From Rhodamnia argentea (lineage: Eukaryota; Streptophyta; Magnoliopsida; Myrtales; Myrtaceae), in contig NC_063155.1 in the NCBI RefSeq assembly GCF_020921035.1, positions 25,971,294 to 26,035,293 on the forward strand: 64,000 bases of DNA, written 5' to 3'. The translations under genes and the position numbers were made by a program. The notes under the pieces are model-generated. The model did no database searches. It was not told the origin of the DNA and saw only the letters and a program-made list of their open reading frames with translations. This document shows positions 1 through 11,442 of the stretch, in pieces; within the stretch, counting starts at the first letter, position 1; each line of letters opens with the position of its first letter.

Positions 1-1628
1 GCTCCACATCGAGCAACTTTTAATTGTGTCTATGCCTAATGCTAAGAGTGAACATAGTTTCACGATGGAATCGAGAATCGAAAAATTCACACGTCTAATT
101 TTAAGATATATATGGTAAGTTTCAGATTTCAAAAAATTTGAGGAATAGGTTCCAACACCATCTTACATTTATCTCAACAATCTCTCCCTCATATTGTGAG
201 TTTGAATATCAAGCTATCAACTCGATACTATCTCGTTGGGAGCGCAACAACAGAAGTCTAGATCGCTATCGGGGAGCACAAGTTCGAGTTTAATATATCT
301 AGGTAAACCAGCTTTCACTCAAAAATCTAAGTCAATGAATTGCGGGATCAATTAGGATATACTAATCAATACCCACCATGTTAATTCTTCGATGTGGGGA
401 CTTCTCTAACATAATTTACCCATGCATCTCAACAACTCCTACCTAATGCTGATAAAACTTTTGATGCGTTACGTTAAGTTATTTCGAGATCGTATTCGGC
501 CAAGCAAGTGAACGATGGGGACCTTGTACCTTCATAAGATTGAGATCTCGAATTACATCCGTGCTCAAGGCAATCTCTCGAGACTATTATCATAACACGA
601 AGTAGCTCTCTTGGAATTCTCTAATTCCGACGTGGATGATCCATCTTTGATTTGCGCCAAAGGGACAGACTTAGTCGGGCGTATGAAAATCGATTCGAAG
701 TACGACTTGATCGCTACATAAAATGTATACAATGTCATAAAAATAAAAATAAAAAGAGTCTATTACTATACTCGAAATGTCCTTCGGTCGGATGCGAATA
801 GCAAGTTTGGAAGGACGAGTTTGGTACAAAGGGGAGCTCACATTTTCCTTATGGGGCTACCGTCCATATCCCACTGAAGCGCGTGGACCATCGTCCTTTC
901 GGCATGGTGGCCCCATGCGTCCATCACCTAGCCACTACTTAAATTAACATACGTACTTGCTCGTGTACTTTTAAATTAATTCGAAGTAGCCAATTTCATA
1001 TTGTTTAGAAGAAGGAATATGTGTGATTAATTGCATGCGCGATGGGTTCTTTAGTCCCCTTCGTTCATTATTGAACACATGTCACGGATCATGCCGCGGC
1101 GCCTTAACCTAATTGACTAATTTCGAGTGTTAAGAAAAATGGGGTTGTTTAAGCTCGCTAATCAATTTTTTTCCCCCCAGGTCGTAATTCCGCCTTGAAA
1201 TAATTTGCTTCTTATGTCTGAATTTGTTGGTGCGAGTCGATTTAAGGCCACAAACGCGGGCCTGAAATGAAAGATGGAGACATCATGGATCGTGCTTGCC
1301 CAGATGGGACATGCCACCGCATTGAGATGGAGAGATTGGGCGGTTGGTAGTTGTCCTAATTTGGCGATAGAAACTGAAATGACATTCTGCTCATGTTTCC
1401 ACCGCAAAATGGAAAAATATCGTATCGATCACTAGATTTCATCCGTCTCGCCTGTAATGATAACCTTGGTTAATTTTGAGCTGATGCATCCGTGCCATAA
1501 TTGCCCCCGTACCGACTTCCATGTACCAAATGTCAAATTAAGACACCCTTGATAAATCTACCATTTTCTCGCTCTTTGATTTTTACTTGTTAAAACTTTT
1601 GAAAAACTTTCATCATACCTTCGCTACT

Positions 1629-1630
<2 letters not shown>
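1..1630. other. Intergenic, no gene recognised
   Basis: AT-rich DNA with many stops in all frames. The short open frames here show no recognisable domain and no convincing splice structure. No complete repeat with paired ends was found. It may contain old repeat debris, but I cannot name any. Confidence 0.5.

Positions 1631-1631
<1 letters not shown>

Positions 1632-1673
<42 letters not shown>
1632..1673. repeat. (CT)n microsatellite
   Basis: About 42 bp of perfect CT dinucleotide repeat. It creates spurious Ser-Leu and Arg-Glu repeat frames on the two strands. CT/GA tracts of this type are common in plant 5'UTRs and promoters, but no gene starts immediately downstream. Confidence 0.95.
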
Positions 1674-1677
<4 letters not shown>

Positions 1678-2141
1678 GTTTGAATCACAATTGCTTCTTC
1701 AATTGCGCAAATCTTCATGATCTCGAGGGCAATGGAGATTGGGTTCCAATTCAGGAGCTCGGGGAACTTCGACATTGAGGACCTATGTCAGTTGCTGATC
1801 TCAAATTTAGGATTCTCCATATGAAGAACTTGAATATTTCCCTCCAATTCTTATCTTCACATCTCCGACGTCGTCGCAGGCAAAGGTCGCCTTCGCCTTT
1901 CGTGTCCGATTTTGTCTTCGTTAGAATAATTCGGTTTAGCTTGAGCACTTTGAAATGGAACCTTGTTATTAAATTAGATGCGAACTAATGATAAAACGCC
2001 ACTTGAATTTATAGGAGAAATCATGTACAAATGGAACGAGAAGGACACGCCCGAAGCAAAATGTGGCATGAGTATTTTGATTTGTGATTTTTCGTAACAC
2101 GATAATTAGTTTCGAGTAAATGTGATACGTGTATAAATTTG

Positions 2142-2150
2142 GGTTTTTGG
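2142..2150. repeat. 9-bp target-site duplication, left copy
   Basis: The sequence GGTTTTTGG lies directly outside the first base of the left TIR. The identical 9-mer follows the last base of the right TIR at 12948-12956. Nine base pairs is the standard Mutator-superfamily TSD length, so this pair fixes both ends of the element. Confidence 0.9.
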
Positions 2151-2256
2151 GGGTTTTTTTTCAATTTAATTTTTTTAAATTAAATATTTACGAAAATATT
2201 TTTTAAAAATAAATATTTACCGATTTGGGTCTCGCTCGGCGGTGGGTTTGCCGAGC
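2151..2256 (+). repeat. MULE left terminal inverted repeat
   Basis: It aligns in reverse complement with 12842-12947 over about 100 bp with only a few mismatches. It begins GGGTTTTTTTTC, continues through an AT-rich body and ends in GATTTGGGTCTCGCTCGGCG. A sharp AT-to-GC switch falls inside the TIR at about 2226. Confidence 0.9.
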
Positions 2257-2385
2257 GGCCGGGAGTGGGCCCGGCCTGCCCGCTCAGCAGCCCAACCGCC
2301 GAGCGGCTGGGCGGTGGGCCCTTTGCCCGCTCGGCGAGCCCATACCCGAGCGGCTGTGCGGCGGGCCCCGCCCCCGGCGGCTTTT
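2226..2385. repeat. GC-rich subterminal block with GCCGAG/CTCGGC motifs
   Basis: About 160 bp of very GC-rich DNA full of short inverted GCCGAGCGG / CCGCTCGGC words that can fold into many stems. A longer equivalent is at 12600-12870 near the other end. Subterminal repeated motifs in transposons often bind transposase. That role is inferred here. Confidence 0.75.
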
Positions 2386-3860
2386 TTTTTTTTTGTTTTC
2401 CTTTTTTAAGTGTTTTAATTATTTATATTTATAATATTTAGTTTATATCGTATATTTTTTAACATGTTATATTAGTAATAATTAATAGAAAAAATTGTTA
2501 AGATCTATAATTCATAAATAATGTTGTAATTATGTAATTAATTGAAAATATTCATAAAAAAAATTGGTAAGATATATGTTGAAAAAACAAATGCGAAAAC
2601 GAACACGGAACACAAGGATTTATGTCGTTCGATTAAGGTGATCTACGTCCACGGATGAGGCAAAACGAAATTGCACTATGATCAAGGAGAGTATAGATTA
2701 CGAAGTCGATTTTCGATCGAACAAAAGTACACGGCTCACTCGTCTCTCACATAAGGAAAATCTTCAATAGCAAACGAAAAGAAACTCTACCTGCAAAGTA
2801 TAAAAAATAGGGCACAAAAAGAATTTCTCGGGGCGTTGCCCCGAACCCGCACGCAAATATGTTCGCACCGCAAAGGAGATTTGTTCGCTTGCTCGAGTTG
2901 AGCCTATCGGCCCAATTCTCCGCATGATGAAGTAAATCTCAATTTTTCCTCCACTTTATGGGCCGCACAAAAATATGTCGAGTCGGGTGATAAACCGGAC
3001 CGGGTACATAAAATTCAAGACATATTTAACAATATATGAAATTAATTGAAAATATTCATAATATAAAATTGGTAAAATATTCATATAAATAATATTGTAA
3101 TTATGCAATTCAGTCGGCTAAAAAGATTGAAAGAAGAGGAAAGAGGGAAAAGAGGGTTCATTTGATATCAAGAAGTAGCACCGATGGGAGAAAAATGCAA
3201 AATTGACAAGGAAAACAGCCTTTTTCCCACACAAAAAGAAAAGCCCGGCTTTTTCCTAAAAAAACGCCGTTTTTCTTGTAATTATGTAATTAATTTAAAA
3301 TATTCATAAAATGAAATTGGTAAGATATATGAAAAAAAAATGAGATTTTCATAATATATTCATATATTGGACAGACATAAATCCAACCGGAAGGTGAAAT
3401 GGTGATGTGTCAACAACCGGCGGATAGGGTCGACGATATCAGATCGGGCTCAAATTCGGTCGACTGAAGGGAAACGGCGTCTTAATCAATATACATTGCC
3501 GTTGGCGGTGATGAACGATGGATTTTTGCGATTGGGGATTGTCTAGATGGGTTTTTCTATTTTTTTAGTATTTTGGGGATTTTTTAATTGCAGCTTTGTA
3601 ATTTTGGATTTTTAGAAATTATGAAAATCTCAATACTTAATATAAGTATCAATAATTAAAAAAATACGAAATGAAAAAAAGTTGGTAAGATATATAAAAA
3701 AAATATGTTGTAATTAATGTTAAAATTTATTAAAATATATAATTAATAAACAATATTGTAATTATGTAATTAATTGAAAGTATTCATAAAATAAAATTGG
3801 TAAGATATATGAAAAAAATGAGATTTTCATAATATATAACAATCGTCAACCGTAATTACA
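2386..3860. other. MULE left arm, non-coding
   Basis: AT-rich filler between the GC-rich block and the 3' end of the PMD gene. A short phrase of the type 'attaattgaaaatattcataa...aaattggtaagatat' recurs several times (near 2540, 3040, 3290 and 3765). At 2580-3010 lies a higher-complexity segment with an 'acacaaggattta...gatctacgtccacgg' stretch that looks like a separate repeat nested in the arm. No supported gene. Confidence 0.6.
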
Positions 3861-3864
3861 TATA

Positions 3865-6218
3865 CTAATGATGTTGTCCTCCTCTATGACCTCCTGTTCC
3901 GCAAGTAGGTCGTCTCCGTTGTTCGGGAAGTCTAGTATTGTACGGACGTCGAGGACGAGAATCCGGATGACTAGGATGTGTGGATGACGAAGGAATATCT
4001 TCTGCAAATATGCCCCGTCCGGATGGTACATATCCTACTGTATGAGGGTATTGAGAAAAAGGAGAGAAATCGGATCCATAAGGCTCGGCAGAAGTAGCTG
4101 GAGTCTGCAGCAGTGTATTGTCGGGATATTGAAAATCGGATCCCCCGTGAGATGGGCCTGCAAACCGTGAGAACCCCGGAGTGAAATTCGACGGCGAAAT
4201 CCCTGGAGTGAACCCCCGGAGTGAAATCTGATCGCCAAACCCCGGAGTGAACCCCGGAGTGAAATCGTCGTATGATACTCCAAGGGATAGGGGACGACAT
4301 GACCACCTGGATGATCTCGAGTAGCCCTCCGCATTGGCTGAACAGGTCTCGGGAGGGTCATCATCCTGCGGTCCAACGGGTCTTCTTGTAGTTGCTTGGT
4401 TGGGGCGGTGGCATCATTGTTAGCCGTCTTTCCTCATTACGAGCGTATAGCATTGCCCTAGCTATATTCCCCCTACTGCCCAGGATTGACGAGATGGGTT
4501 GACATTATGTATGATATGCAAAATTTGTTCAACGCCATCACCCCGATAATGATATCAAAAGTTATGAAATGATAATAGATCACGTTACTAAAAAATAATT
4601 AACGAATCAAATTGAAAGCATTTGCACGAACCGTTACACCCATTGCGGCCCCGGAATAGAAATCCACCTCCGGGTATGTCTACGGTACCACTCCATATAT
4701 CCTGAATGATAGTGAAGTGCCTCCGTTGCGGGATCACCATTGACAATGTAATCGACACGACGGTCCCACATATCAATGCACCGTCTGTGTTTACCTACCC
4801 AATCCTTGCCAACCGGCCTTAATTCAATATCATGCAACGCGGTATGATCACGCGGACGAGCGAGGTATTGGCTGCTGCATACCGAACCGACGAAGTACCC
4901 GATCTGGATAATACCACTCAACTATCCAAGAATGAGATGAGTGGGACACGAGCCCTCCAACTATCTTGTCCCCGCCGGCGGTAATATGGTAGAGCCTCCG
5001 AATGTCATTGGGGTATGGCTCCCAAATAATCTGGTATGGTAATAAAACATATTAAATTAAATCAATAATCAATTTATAAGCTAAAATTATATTAAACTTG
5101 TTGGTTTCTATCATTACTTACGTCTTCTGATCCCATTCTATCAAGTTAATAGCGTAAATGTGGCAACGTATGTGTAGGGACCTCCGTTGTCGGTAGGCCT
5201 TGACTCCATTGCATAAAAAAAAAATATGAGATTTTCATATATTATACGCCTTTGGAAAAAATTAATGACTGATGAACTAAAAAAATAATAGATCACTTAC
5301 CGACTACCGAGAGGTGCATCTTCTAAAGGATCACGATCGCCAAGGATGGGGCGACACATCGAAGCGCTCGCATGCCCAAATCTCGCAATACATGTAGGGC
5401 ACCTCCAATTTGATGTTTTGATGGATCGGTTGCACTACATAGCTCCCGATATAACCATGCAAGCGCTGCTGAACCCCAACCTGTACTTGCGTAGGGTTGT
5501 TGAGGTCCGCCAACAGTGGAAGAAATAGTAAACTAGCTCGTGCCCCTGATTTATCCGAAAAAATGCATCCTCCAATTAAACGGAGAATGAACGCCCTAGC
5601 ATGTTGTACTATCATAATGTCATCGGCATCCGGAGGGAGATCATCAAAGTGTTCTCTCAGCCAACTTAAGTTTATCTGCGTCCCACGCAAATTAGGCGGG
5701 CGAGCACCAAGTAGATCATCACAGAGAGTGCCCCGGTTAAAATCGGTACGGCCATGAATCGCACGTCCATCTATGGGCAGCCCCGTGATCACCGCTATAT
5801 CCTCAAGCGTAATCGTACATTCACCTTCCGGCATATGGAAGGTGTGGGTCTCGGGTCTCCACCGCTCGACCAACGCAGTAATCAAATGCCAATCTAACTG
5901 AAAATACCCCATCATATAAACTCCATAAAATCTCGAAGCTTGAAGGTACGGGAGTATGCGTTCATCAAGTTCATCTACGTGCAACATGGATCGCTGACAT
6001 CTAAGGAGTGCATTTTCATCTGCCTGTGAAATGTGATATGAACTGTTAGTAGCAATTTTGATATTGGGGTTACGAATGGCAAATGAACTACTAAATTTCT
6101 CAATTACCCGAGCGTTCCATACGGTCTCTGATCTATGTCGGGCCTGTCGTGTAAGTAGTGAATCATCCCGAGGTCCCGGCTGAATATGAGTCCTTTGTGC
6201 CATATCTACAATTGTCAT
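3865..6218 (-). pseudogene. Plant mobile domain (PMD-C, MAIN/MAIL1-like) gene carried by the MULE, degenerate
   Basis: The N-terminal 295 codons carry PMD hallmarks: YGVYMMGYFQLDWHLITALVERW, WRPETHTFHMP, GECTITLEDIAVITGLPIDG and the later LGSR motif. Downstream exons continue the domain: WEPYP, VEWYYPDRVLRRFGMQQPIP, DIELRPVGKDW and MEWYRRHTRR. The tail has FTPG repeats (about 4155-4275) and a basic Arg-rich end stopping at TAG 3865-3867. Splice sites visible: an 84-bp intron 6024-6107 (no stop, in frame), donor at 5300, donor at 5121, acceptor at 5031 and probable donor near 4640. Damage: a one-base frameshift near 5358, an in-frame TAA at 5146-5148 and a frameshift at about 4850-4880. PMD proteins of hosts act in gene silencing and genome stability. 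Transposon-borne ones have unknown roles. The assignment is firm; a functional product is unlikely unless the breaks are assembly errors. Confidence 0.85.
4155..4275 (-). repeat. Short tandem repeats coding FTPG units
   Basis: Imperfect repeats of a 12-15 bp 'ttcactccgggg' unit (minus strand) in the last PMD exon give a chain of Phe-Thr-Pro-Gly motifs. They lie between the PMD core and the Arg-rich C-terminus. Such low-complexity tails vary in unit number between copies. Confidence 0.75.
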
Positions 6219-6655
6219 ATTATCTCCATCATTAAATTGACATATCTAATGTACATATGGAACAGAAGCAATGAATAAATATCGTGCAACCGTGATATTA
6301 TAACATCACAATAAATTAATATATAAAAATCCGAAATTGCGAAATGAAATGCACATGCGGACGCCTAAACAAAACTCGAATGCAACGAAGCAAGATGATC
6401 CAGGATATCATAAAAACAAACATCACATAACCGAAAACCAAATTACACAACGAGTTCAACGAAAAGGGATACAGAAGTACGAGGTTCGAAGCTTACAACA
6501 AAAAACTACCAAAAGAAATCCCACAGACGTGTCCAAATACGAACGCAATCCTACGAGGGCATAAAAAGGTAGATAATATAGCTACACAACGAGGTCGGGC
6601 CACTATTCTCGGATAAGTCCTCATCGCCTAGCGGGTCGTAATCCGTAAATGCGTC

Positions 6656-7177
6656 TCACTCTTCAGCTTCTTCAGGGTCGGACTCGTGCTCCATCTCGGG
6701 CTCGGGCTCGGGCTCTGACTCGGAATCCAGTGGCTCGTTGAACTCGTCCATCAATGCCTGCTCGAACTCGGTGGGCTCCTCCGACTCTGCATCGCCATCT
6801 ACAACCTCTACTGCTTGGGTCTCCTCTATCGGCTCCGGGTCGGACTCCATTGGTTCTTCGGCGTCCTCCTCCTCCATCGATTCGGTGTCCGGGTTCTCGA
6901 CTTCTCCATTTCGGGGCAAGCACTCGGTAGGGTCCAACTCCATGGGGTCTCCTTGCTCGTCCTCGTCATAGGGCACGCCATAAATTTGAAGGGGTCCACC
7001 CATTCCTTCTTCTGCTCCCTTAGTCCGGGCCAAAAAGGTAGACTCTTCCCAAGCTCCACCTCTTACGTCTATCCACACGGTGCTAAGATTCCTATAGTAC
7101 ACCCTACCATCACCTAATACATATTTTGTCACTATGCGATCGATCCGTCTCGGTATCCCAAAAAGCGGCGGCGGCAT
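6656..7177 (-). CDS. Acidic 173-aa protein of unknown function carried by the MULE
   Basis: An uninterrupted frame between the PMD gene and the transposase on the same strand. Residues 1-85 look like a compact globular segment (IDRIVTKYVLGDGRVYYRN, TVWIDVRGGAWEESTF). The remaining half is extremely acidic with Glu-Pro repeats near the end. There is no signal peptide, membrane segment or cysteine cluster. I do not recognise the family. It could be a third transposon gene, an extra exon of one of the neighbours, or captured host sequence. A longer open frame overlaps its start upstream (to 7328), so the true start or a spliced 5' exon is uncertain. The coherent N-terminal half argues that the frame is or was coding. 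Confidence 0.5.
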   Translation of the reverse strand: MPPPLFGIPRRIDRIVTKYVLGDGRVYYRNLSTVWIDVRGGAWEESTFLARTKGAEEGMGGPLQIYGVPYDEDEQGDPMELDPTECLPRNGEVENPDTESMEEEDAEEPMESDPEPIEETQAVEVVDGDAESEEPTEFEQALMDEFNEPLDSESEPEPEPEMEHESDPEEAEE

Positions 7178-7620
7178 CTTCGTGGTCGGTGGTCCGAAAA
7201 GTGGGTCCCACGAAGGGGTGAGATAAAAATCCCGATGAAGGTGGATCTAAGCCGACCCTAGGGTATAGTACCTCCGAGCTAATCAAACCAAGATATATAA
7301 TCCAAGACACACAAACAACCCAAATCAATATGAAATCAATTCAAAACTGACGACACACACTCTCTTAATCCCGCAGTCAAACTTCTATACTATGGTACTT
7401 TGGACTTCGGGCATTACCGCAATTCGATCACACGTGGTATCAACATCAAGTAGTCCATTTTCGGGCCCGCGTATCAACGCTTCGGGCTCATAACACATCC
7501 TCTCAAACATCTAGCCCGCGTAACCACGCATCGGGCTTAAAATACGCACTTTCATAAGTTCATAATATAAAATGTTAGGATAGTCACAGAGATTCTCAAC
7601 TCGATGGGCGGGCCCGCGTG
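7178..7620. other. MULE spacer between acidic ORF and transposase
   Basis: About 440 bp with repeated 'cgggc...gcgt' words (7440-7615: 'tcgggcccgcgt', 'agcccgcgt', 'cgggcccgcgtg'). No supported ORF. It may hold the 3'UTR of the transposase and 5' sequence of the acidic ORF. Confidence 0.5.
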
Positions 7621-10159
7621 TTAACACGACCTGTGTGTACAAGTACTCCTATTATGCCCCGATTTCCCACATATCGAGCAATGGATGCGGGAATTGCTAC
7701 AACTCGGTGTCCTCCAGTCCATCTCATTACGTATACGTGATGCACGGGGCCTTCCTTTATTCCTAATGCGTCTCGGGTCCGGTACTAATGGCGGTGCGTC
7801 AGGTTCGGACCAGTACTCAACATGCCCCAACGGATAAAACATATACCGATAGCACTGAAGAGTTTTATCCAGCGTGTAGCACTCATCTACGTATAGCTCG
7901 TAATCAATTCCATATGCTTGACATCTTGCAATTACGTGGGAACATGGAATTTTAATCTCTTGAAATTTTCCACATGTGCACGTTCGCAGGTCTAGGCGCA
8001 CTATCTGTTTATGGCCCCCTGATCCTCTTGATCCGTCACGTCCAGTTTTAACTTCGAAAATCCCTCCATCGTAGTCGAAACATGTAACTTCGTGCCTATT
8101 TGCACGTTGACTGTTTTCCCCGAGTGTTTGACCAGCAAAATGTGTAAATACATGTTGTTGGTCCTTTCGCATCCTGTACTTTGTTCTTCTTGTATCAAAA
8201 TAGTGGACCAACCGATAGAATATCTTCTCCACCATAGCTTTTATTGGCGGACCACGATAACCCTTCAACATGCCATTGATCGATTCAACTAAATTTGTTG
8301 TCATCGCTCCATATCTTCTCCCTTCATCATAAGCCTTCGTCCATTTGTCCCTTGGAATCTGGTCACACCATGCAGGTGTGCGTGCATCCATACCCCTAAT
8401 TTCGTTCATGATACTCACGAACTTTCGTTGTTGATTCGCGTAAGCTGTATATTACAATAATAATTAGTATTTCCTTCTCAAATATTGTCAATACGTATTT
8501 TCATCAAATTTTAAAATTTCAAAATTCACCTGCCGCTTCAATAAGGGCTTTGCCTTCGGCATTTTTGAATTGTCTGTTATAGTTGCTTACAAGATGACGA
8601 ACGCAATATTCGTGGTAGCCATATGGAGGACGCCACTCTGCTTGTCTCCATTGCTCTTTTAATCCCCATATGTCTGTCGATATTACACAAATATTATCCC
8701 TACTAGTAACATATGTCCGCAACAAAGTCATAAACCAACTCCAATTATCAATATCTTCCCGATCGACTACAACAAATGCCAACGGGAATATATGGTTGTC
8801 GCCATCAAGTGAGGCCGCTACAATGAGTGTTCCTCGGTATTTCCCGTACAAATGAGTACCATCAACAAATATCACGGGCCGACAACTTGCGAAGCCTTCA
8901 ATCGTTTGCTTGAAAGTCCAAAACATCCGGTTGAAAACGGTGCAGCTTTGATCTACGTTCATGTGATCATCGATCACAAAATAAGAACCTGGATTCCTTA
9001 CCATCATTTCGGTCATGAACTTTCTCAACATACCGTACGACTCATCCCATCCTCCAAAAGCTTCGGCAATCGCCATTTGTTTAGCTGCCCGGGTTTTACG
9101 ATAAGTAGGTTCGAAATGCAGCTTGTCTTGAATCTCCGCCATGAGTGCCTTGATTCTGATATCCGGTTGGGCGGTAACCATTGCTTTTATCTGGCTGCAT
9201 ATGTATCTCTGATCAAGTTGTCGATGATCCCGTGACATTTGAGGATGACTACATGTGTGTGGCCCATTGTACTTAACTATTTTCCAAAATAGGGTACCCG
9301 CTTTATTAGACGCGCGGAGCCTCCAATCACATGGTCCATTCAAATTACCGCACCTTATCACATATTGGGACTTATTTGTGACATCGCTGCGAAAGCTCTG
9401 ATTTCTTATCGGAGAGTACTCTTTCGCAGCCAACCGTAACGCGTCCCGTGATGGAAATAACATGCCAACATCAAATTCTTTTGATGGATCAAATAACATA
9501 CGTCCCGGCTTGGCTCTTATATCGACTTGCATCATATCAAAGTCGATCTCTGAATATGGCGGCGGATGTACCAACGGCAATATGGGATTACTACAATGGG
9601 TGTTGTAGTAAGCCTCCATATTGTCACCTTCGATATCTTCCTCATCATTGTCATCACTATCTATCCATTCATCATCTTCTTCATCGTTATCATCTCCATC
9701 ATTATCATCATTATCATCTCCATCATTATCATCATTATGATAAGGGTCCAAGTACTGATTATGCACGCCAACTTCATCTTTATCGATATTACAACCTTCC
9801 TCAGCTGAATCATTTATCACTTGGTTTTCAGCTATAGTTGCATAAAACTGTAAAAACCCCGTAGCACCGGTCTCAAGTGCAAATTGCTTGATCATCCTAA
9901 CGGTACCATCATCACGCACATCCGTTATGTCGTATATGACACAATTCGATGTTAAAATCGGGAATCTATATATCAGCTTATGAATATACTGGTTGGGTGT
10001 TATATTCAACGCGCTCTCTATCGTAGCACGTAACTCATCAAATGTTGATATGTTTGCAAACTCGAACATGATAGATTGTCCGCCTTCGTAATCATGTCCA
10101 TATTCTGTTTGCACTATTCTACCTCCCAAGTATACAATCGCAACTAATGAAGATGACAT
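7621..10159 (-). CDS. MuDR/MURA-type transposase, intact
   Basis: Two exons, 10159-8530 and 8444-7621, joined over an 85-bp GT-AG intron (8445-8529). The join gives the expected EAAAYANQQRKF sequence and an 817-aa product. Domains in order: a variable acidic N-terminus (about 1-240), a MuDR-family DNA-binding region with CGNLNGPCDWRL (about 240-400) and the MULE catalytic domain. The likely DDE residues are D433 (VDGTHLYGKY), D496 (ISTDIWG) and E597 (NLVES). A SWIM zinc finger (CTC...CSH, about 699-713) and a CCHC knuckle C799-C802-H807-C812 follow. The usual SDRH around the second Asp is STDI here. A splice-acceptor-like TTTAGCAG sits just before the ATG, so a 5'UTR intron is possible. Transposase recognises the TIRs and cuts and pastes the element. 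The frame has no break, so it could be active. Confidence 0.93.
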
Positions 10160-10530
10160 TCTGCTAAATAAAAAAATTACAAATTATTTCGCACATACAA
10201 TTCAGTAAACATTGTCCCGAGCTCATTAACAAATTAATATTATAACAATTAATATATCAAATGAAATGAAATAAATGTATCATATATTCCTAATGATTTG
10301 CATGGGGAAATAAAAAAAAAATTCAGAGCCAATTTGTCAAAAAGGGAAAAATCTTCATTTTCAAAAGCACGGACAGTCAAATTACCGAAATAAGGATTTG
10401 CCTAGTTAATTGTGGCCGTTTACTATTTTTCAGGATTTCTCGATATTTTACCCTTTTTTTTTTTGGAGAAATTTTCCCATAAGAGAAAAATTGTTATTTT
10501 ATTAAAATCGGCAGCCCAACATCAATAATA
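10160..10530. other. MULE right arm, transposase upstream region
   Basis: AT-rich DNA just 5' of the transposase start and the likely location of its promoter and 5'UTR. Monomers of the array that follows begin to appear from about 10410. No ORF and no clear TATA choice can be made among many AT runs. Confidence 0.45.
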
Positions 10531-10534
10531 GTCC

Positions 10535-11442
10535 ATGGCCGATTGATTTTGCCATTTACTATTTTTCGGGATTTCTCGAAATTTTACCTATTTTTTTGAG
10601 ACATATTTTCCCAAAATGCCAAAATTGTTATTTTCTTTTAAATCGGGGGCCGAATATCAATAATAGTTCATGACCAGTAGATTGTGGCCATTTACTCTTT
10701 TTCAGGATTTCTCGAAATTTTATTCATTTTTTTGGGAGAGATTTTCCCGGAATTGCAAAATTGAGATTTTTTCCTAATTTATTTTTTTAAAAAAGTATTT
10801 ACTAAATTATTTTAAAAAAATTTGATTGTGGCCATTTACTCTTCCACGGCCGAGCGAGGCCCAAATTTGTAAATATTTTTTTTATAAATTAATTTAGTAA
10901 ATACTTTAAAAAAAAAATTAATTTGGAAAAAAACCTGCAAAATTCTTATTTTTTTTAAAATCGGGGGCCAAATATCCATAATATTCCATGGCCAGTTGAT
11001 TTTTCCATTTACTATTTTTCGGGATTTCTCGAAATTTTACCTATTTTTTTGGGACATATTTTCCCAAAATGCCAAAATTGTTATTTTCTTTTAAATCGGG
11101 AGCCGAATATCAATAATAGTCCATCACCAGTAGATTGTGGCCATTTACTCTTTTTCAGGATTTCTCTAAATTTTATTCATTTTTTTGGGAGAGATTTTCC
11201 CGAATGGCAAAATTGGGGTTTTTTCCTAATTTATTTTTTAAAAAAGTATATACTAAATTATTTTAAAAAAAATTGATTGTGGCCATTTACTCTTCCACGG
11301 CCGAACGAGGCCCAAATTTGTAAATATTTTTTTATAAATTGATTTACTAAATACTTTTTTACAAAAATTAAATTGGAAAGAAACCCGCAAAATTCTTATT
11401 TTTTTTAAAATCGGGGGCCAAATATCCATAATATTCCATGGC
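10535..11442. repeat. Tandem duplication, about 450-bp unit x2, built of about 130-bp sub-repeats and hairpins
   Basis: Two copies offset by 450-453 bp (ccatttactatttttcggg at 10552 and 11005; ccataatattccatggc at about 10977 and 11427). Inside each copy a sub-repeat of about 130 bp ('ccatttact.tttttc.ggatttctcgaaatttta') recurs, also once more upstream near 10413. Each copy also has a stem formed by 'aaaaaagtatttactaaat' and its inverse around a 'ggccgagcgaggcccaaatttgtaaatat' core that resembles the inner part of the TIR. Confidence 0.85.

Noticed and set aside
1587-1778. Open frames through the CT repeat
   Set aside because: They are created by a perfect dinucleotide repeat, with no other support.
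10400-11442. Possible CRISPR-like direct repeats
   Set aside because: The repeats are long, imperfect, nested tandem units inside a eukaryotic transposon, with no spacer-repeat periodicity of 20-40 bp and a plant genome context.
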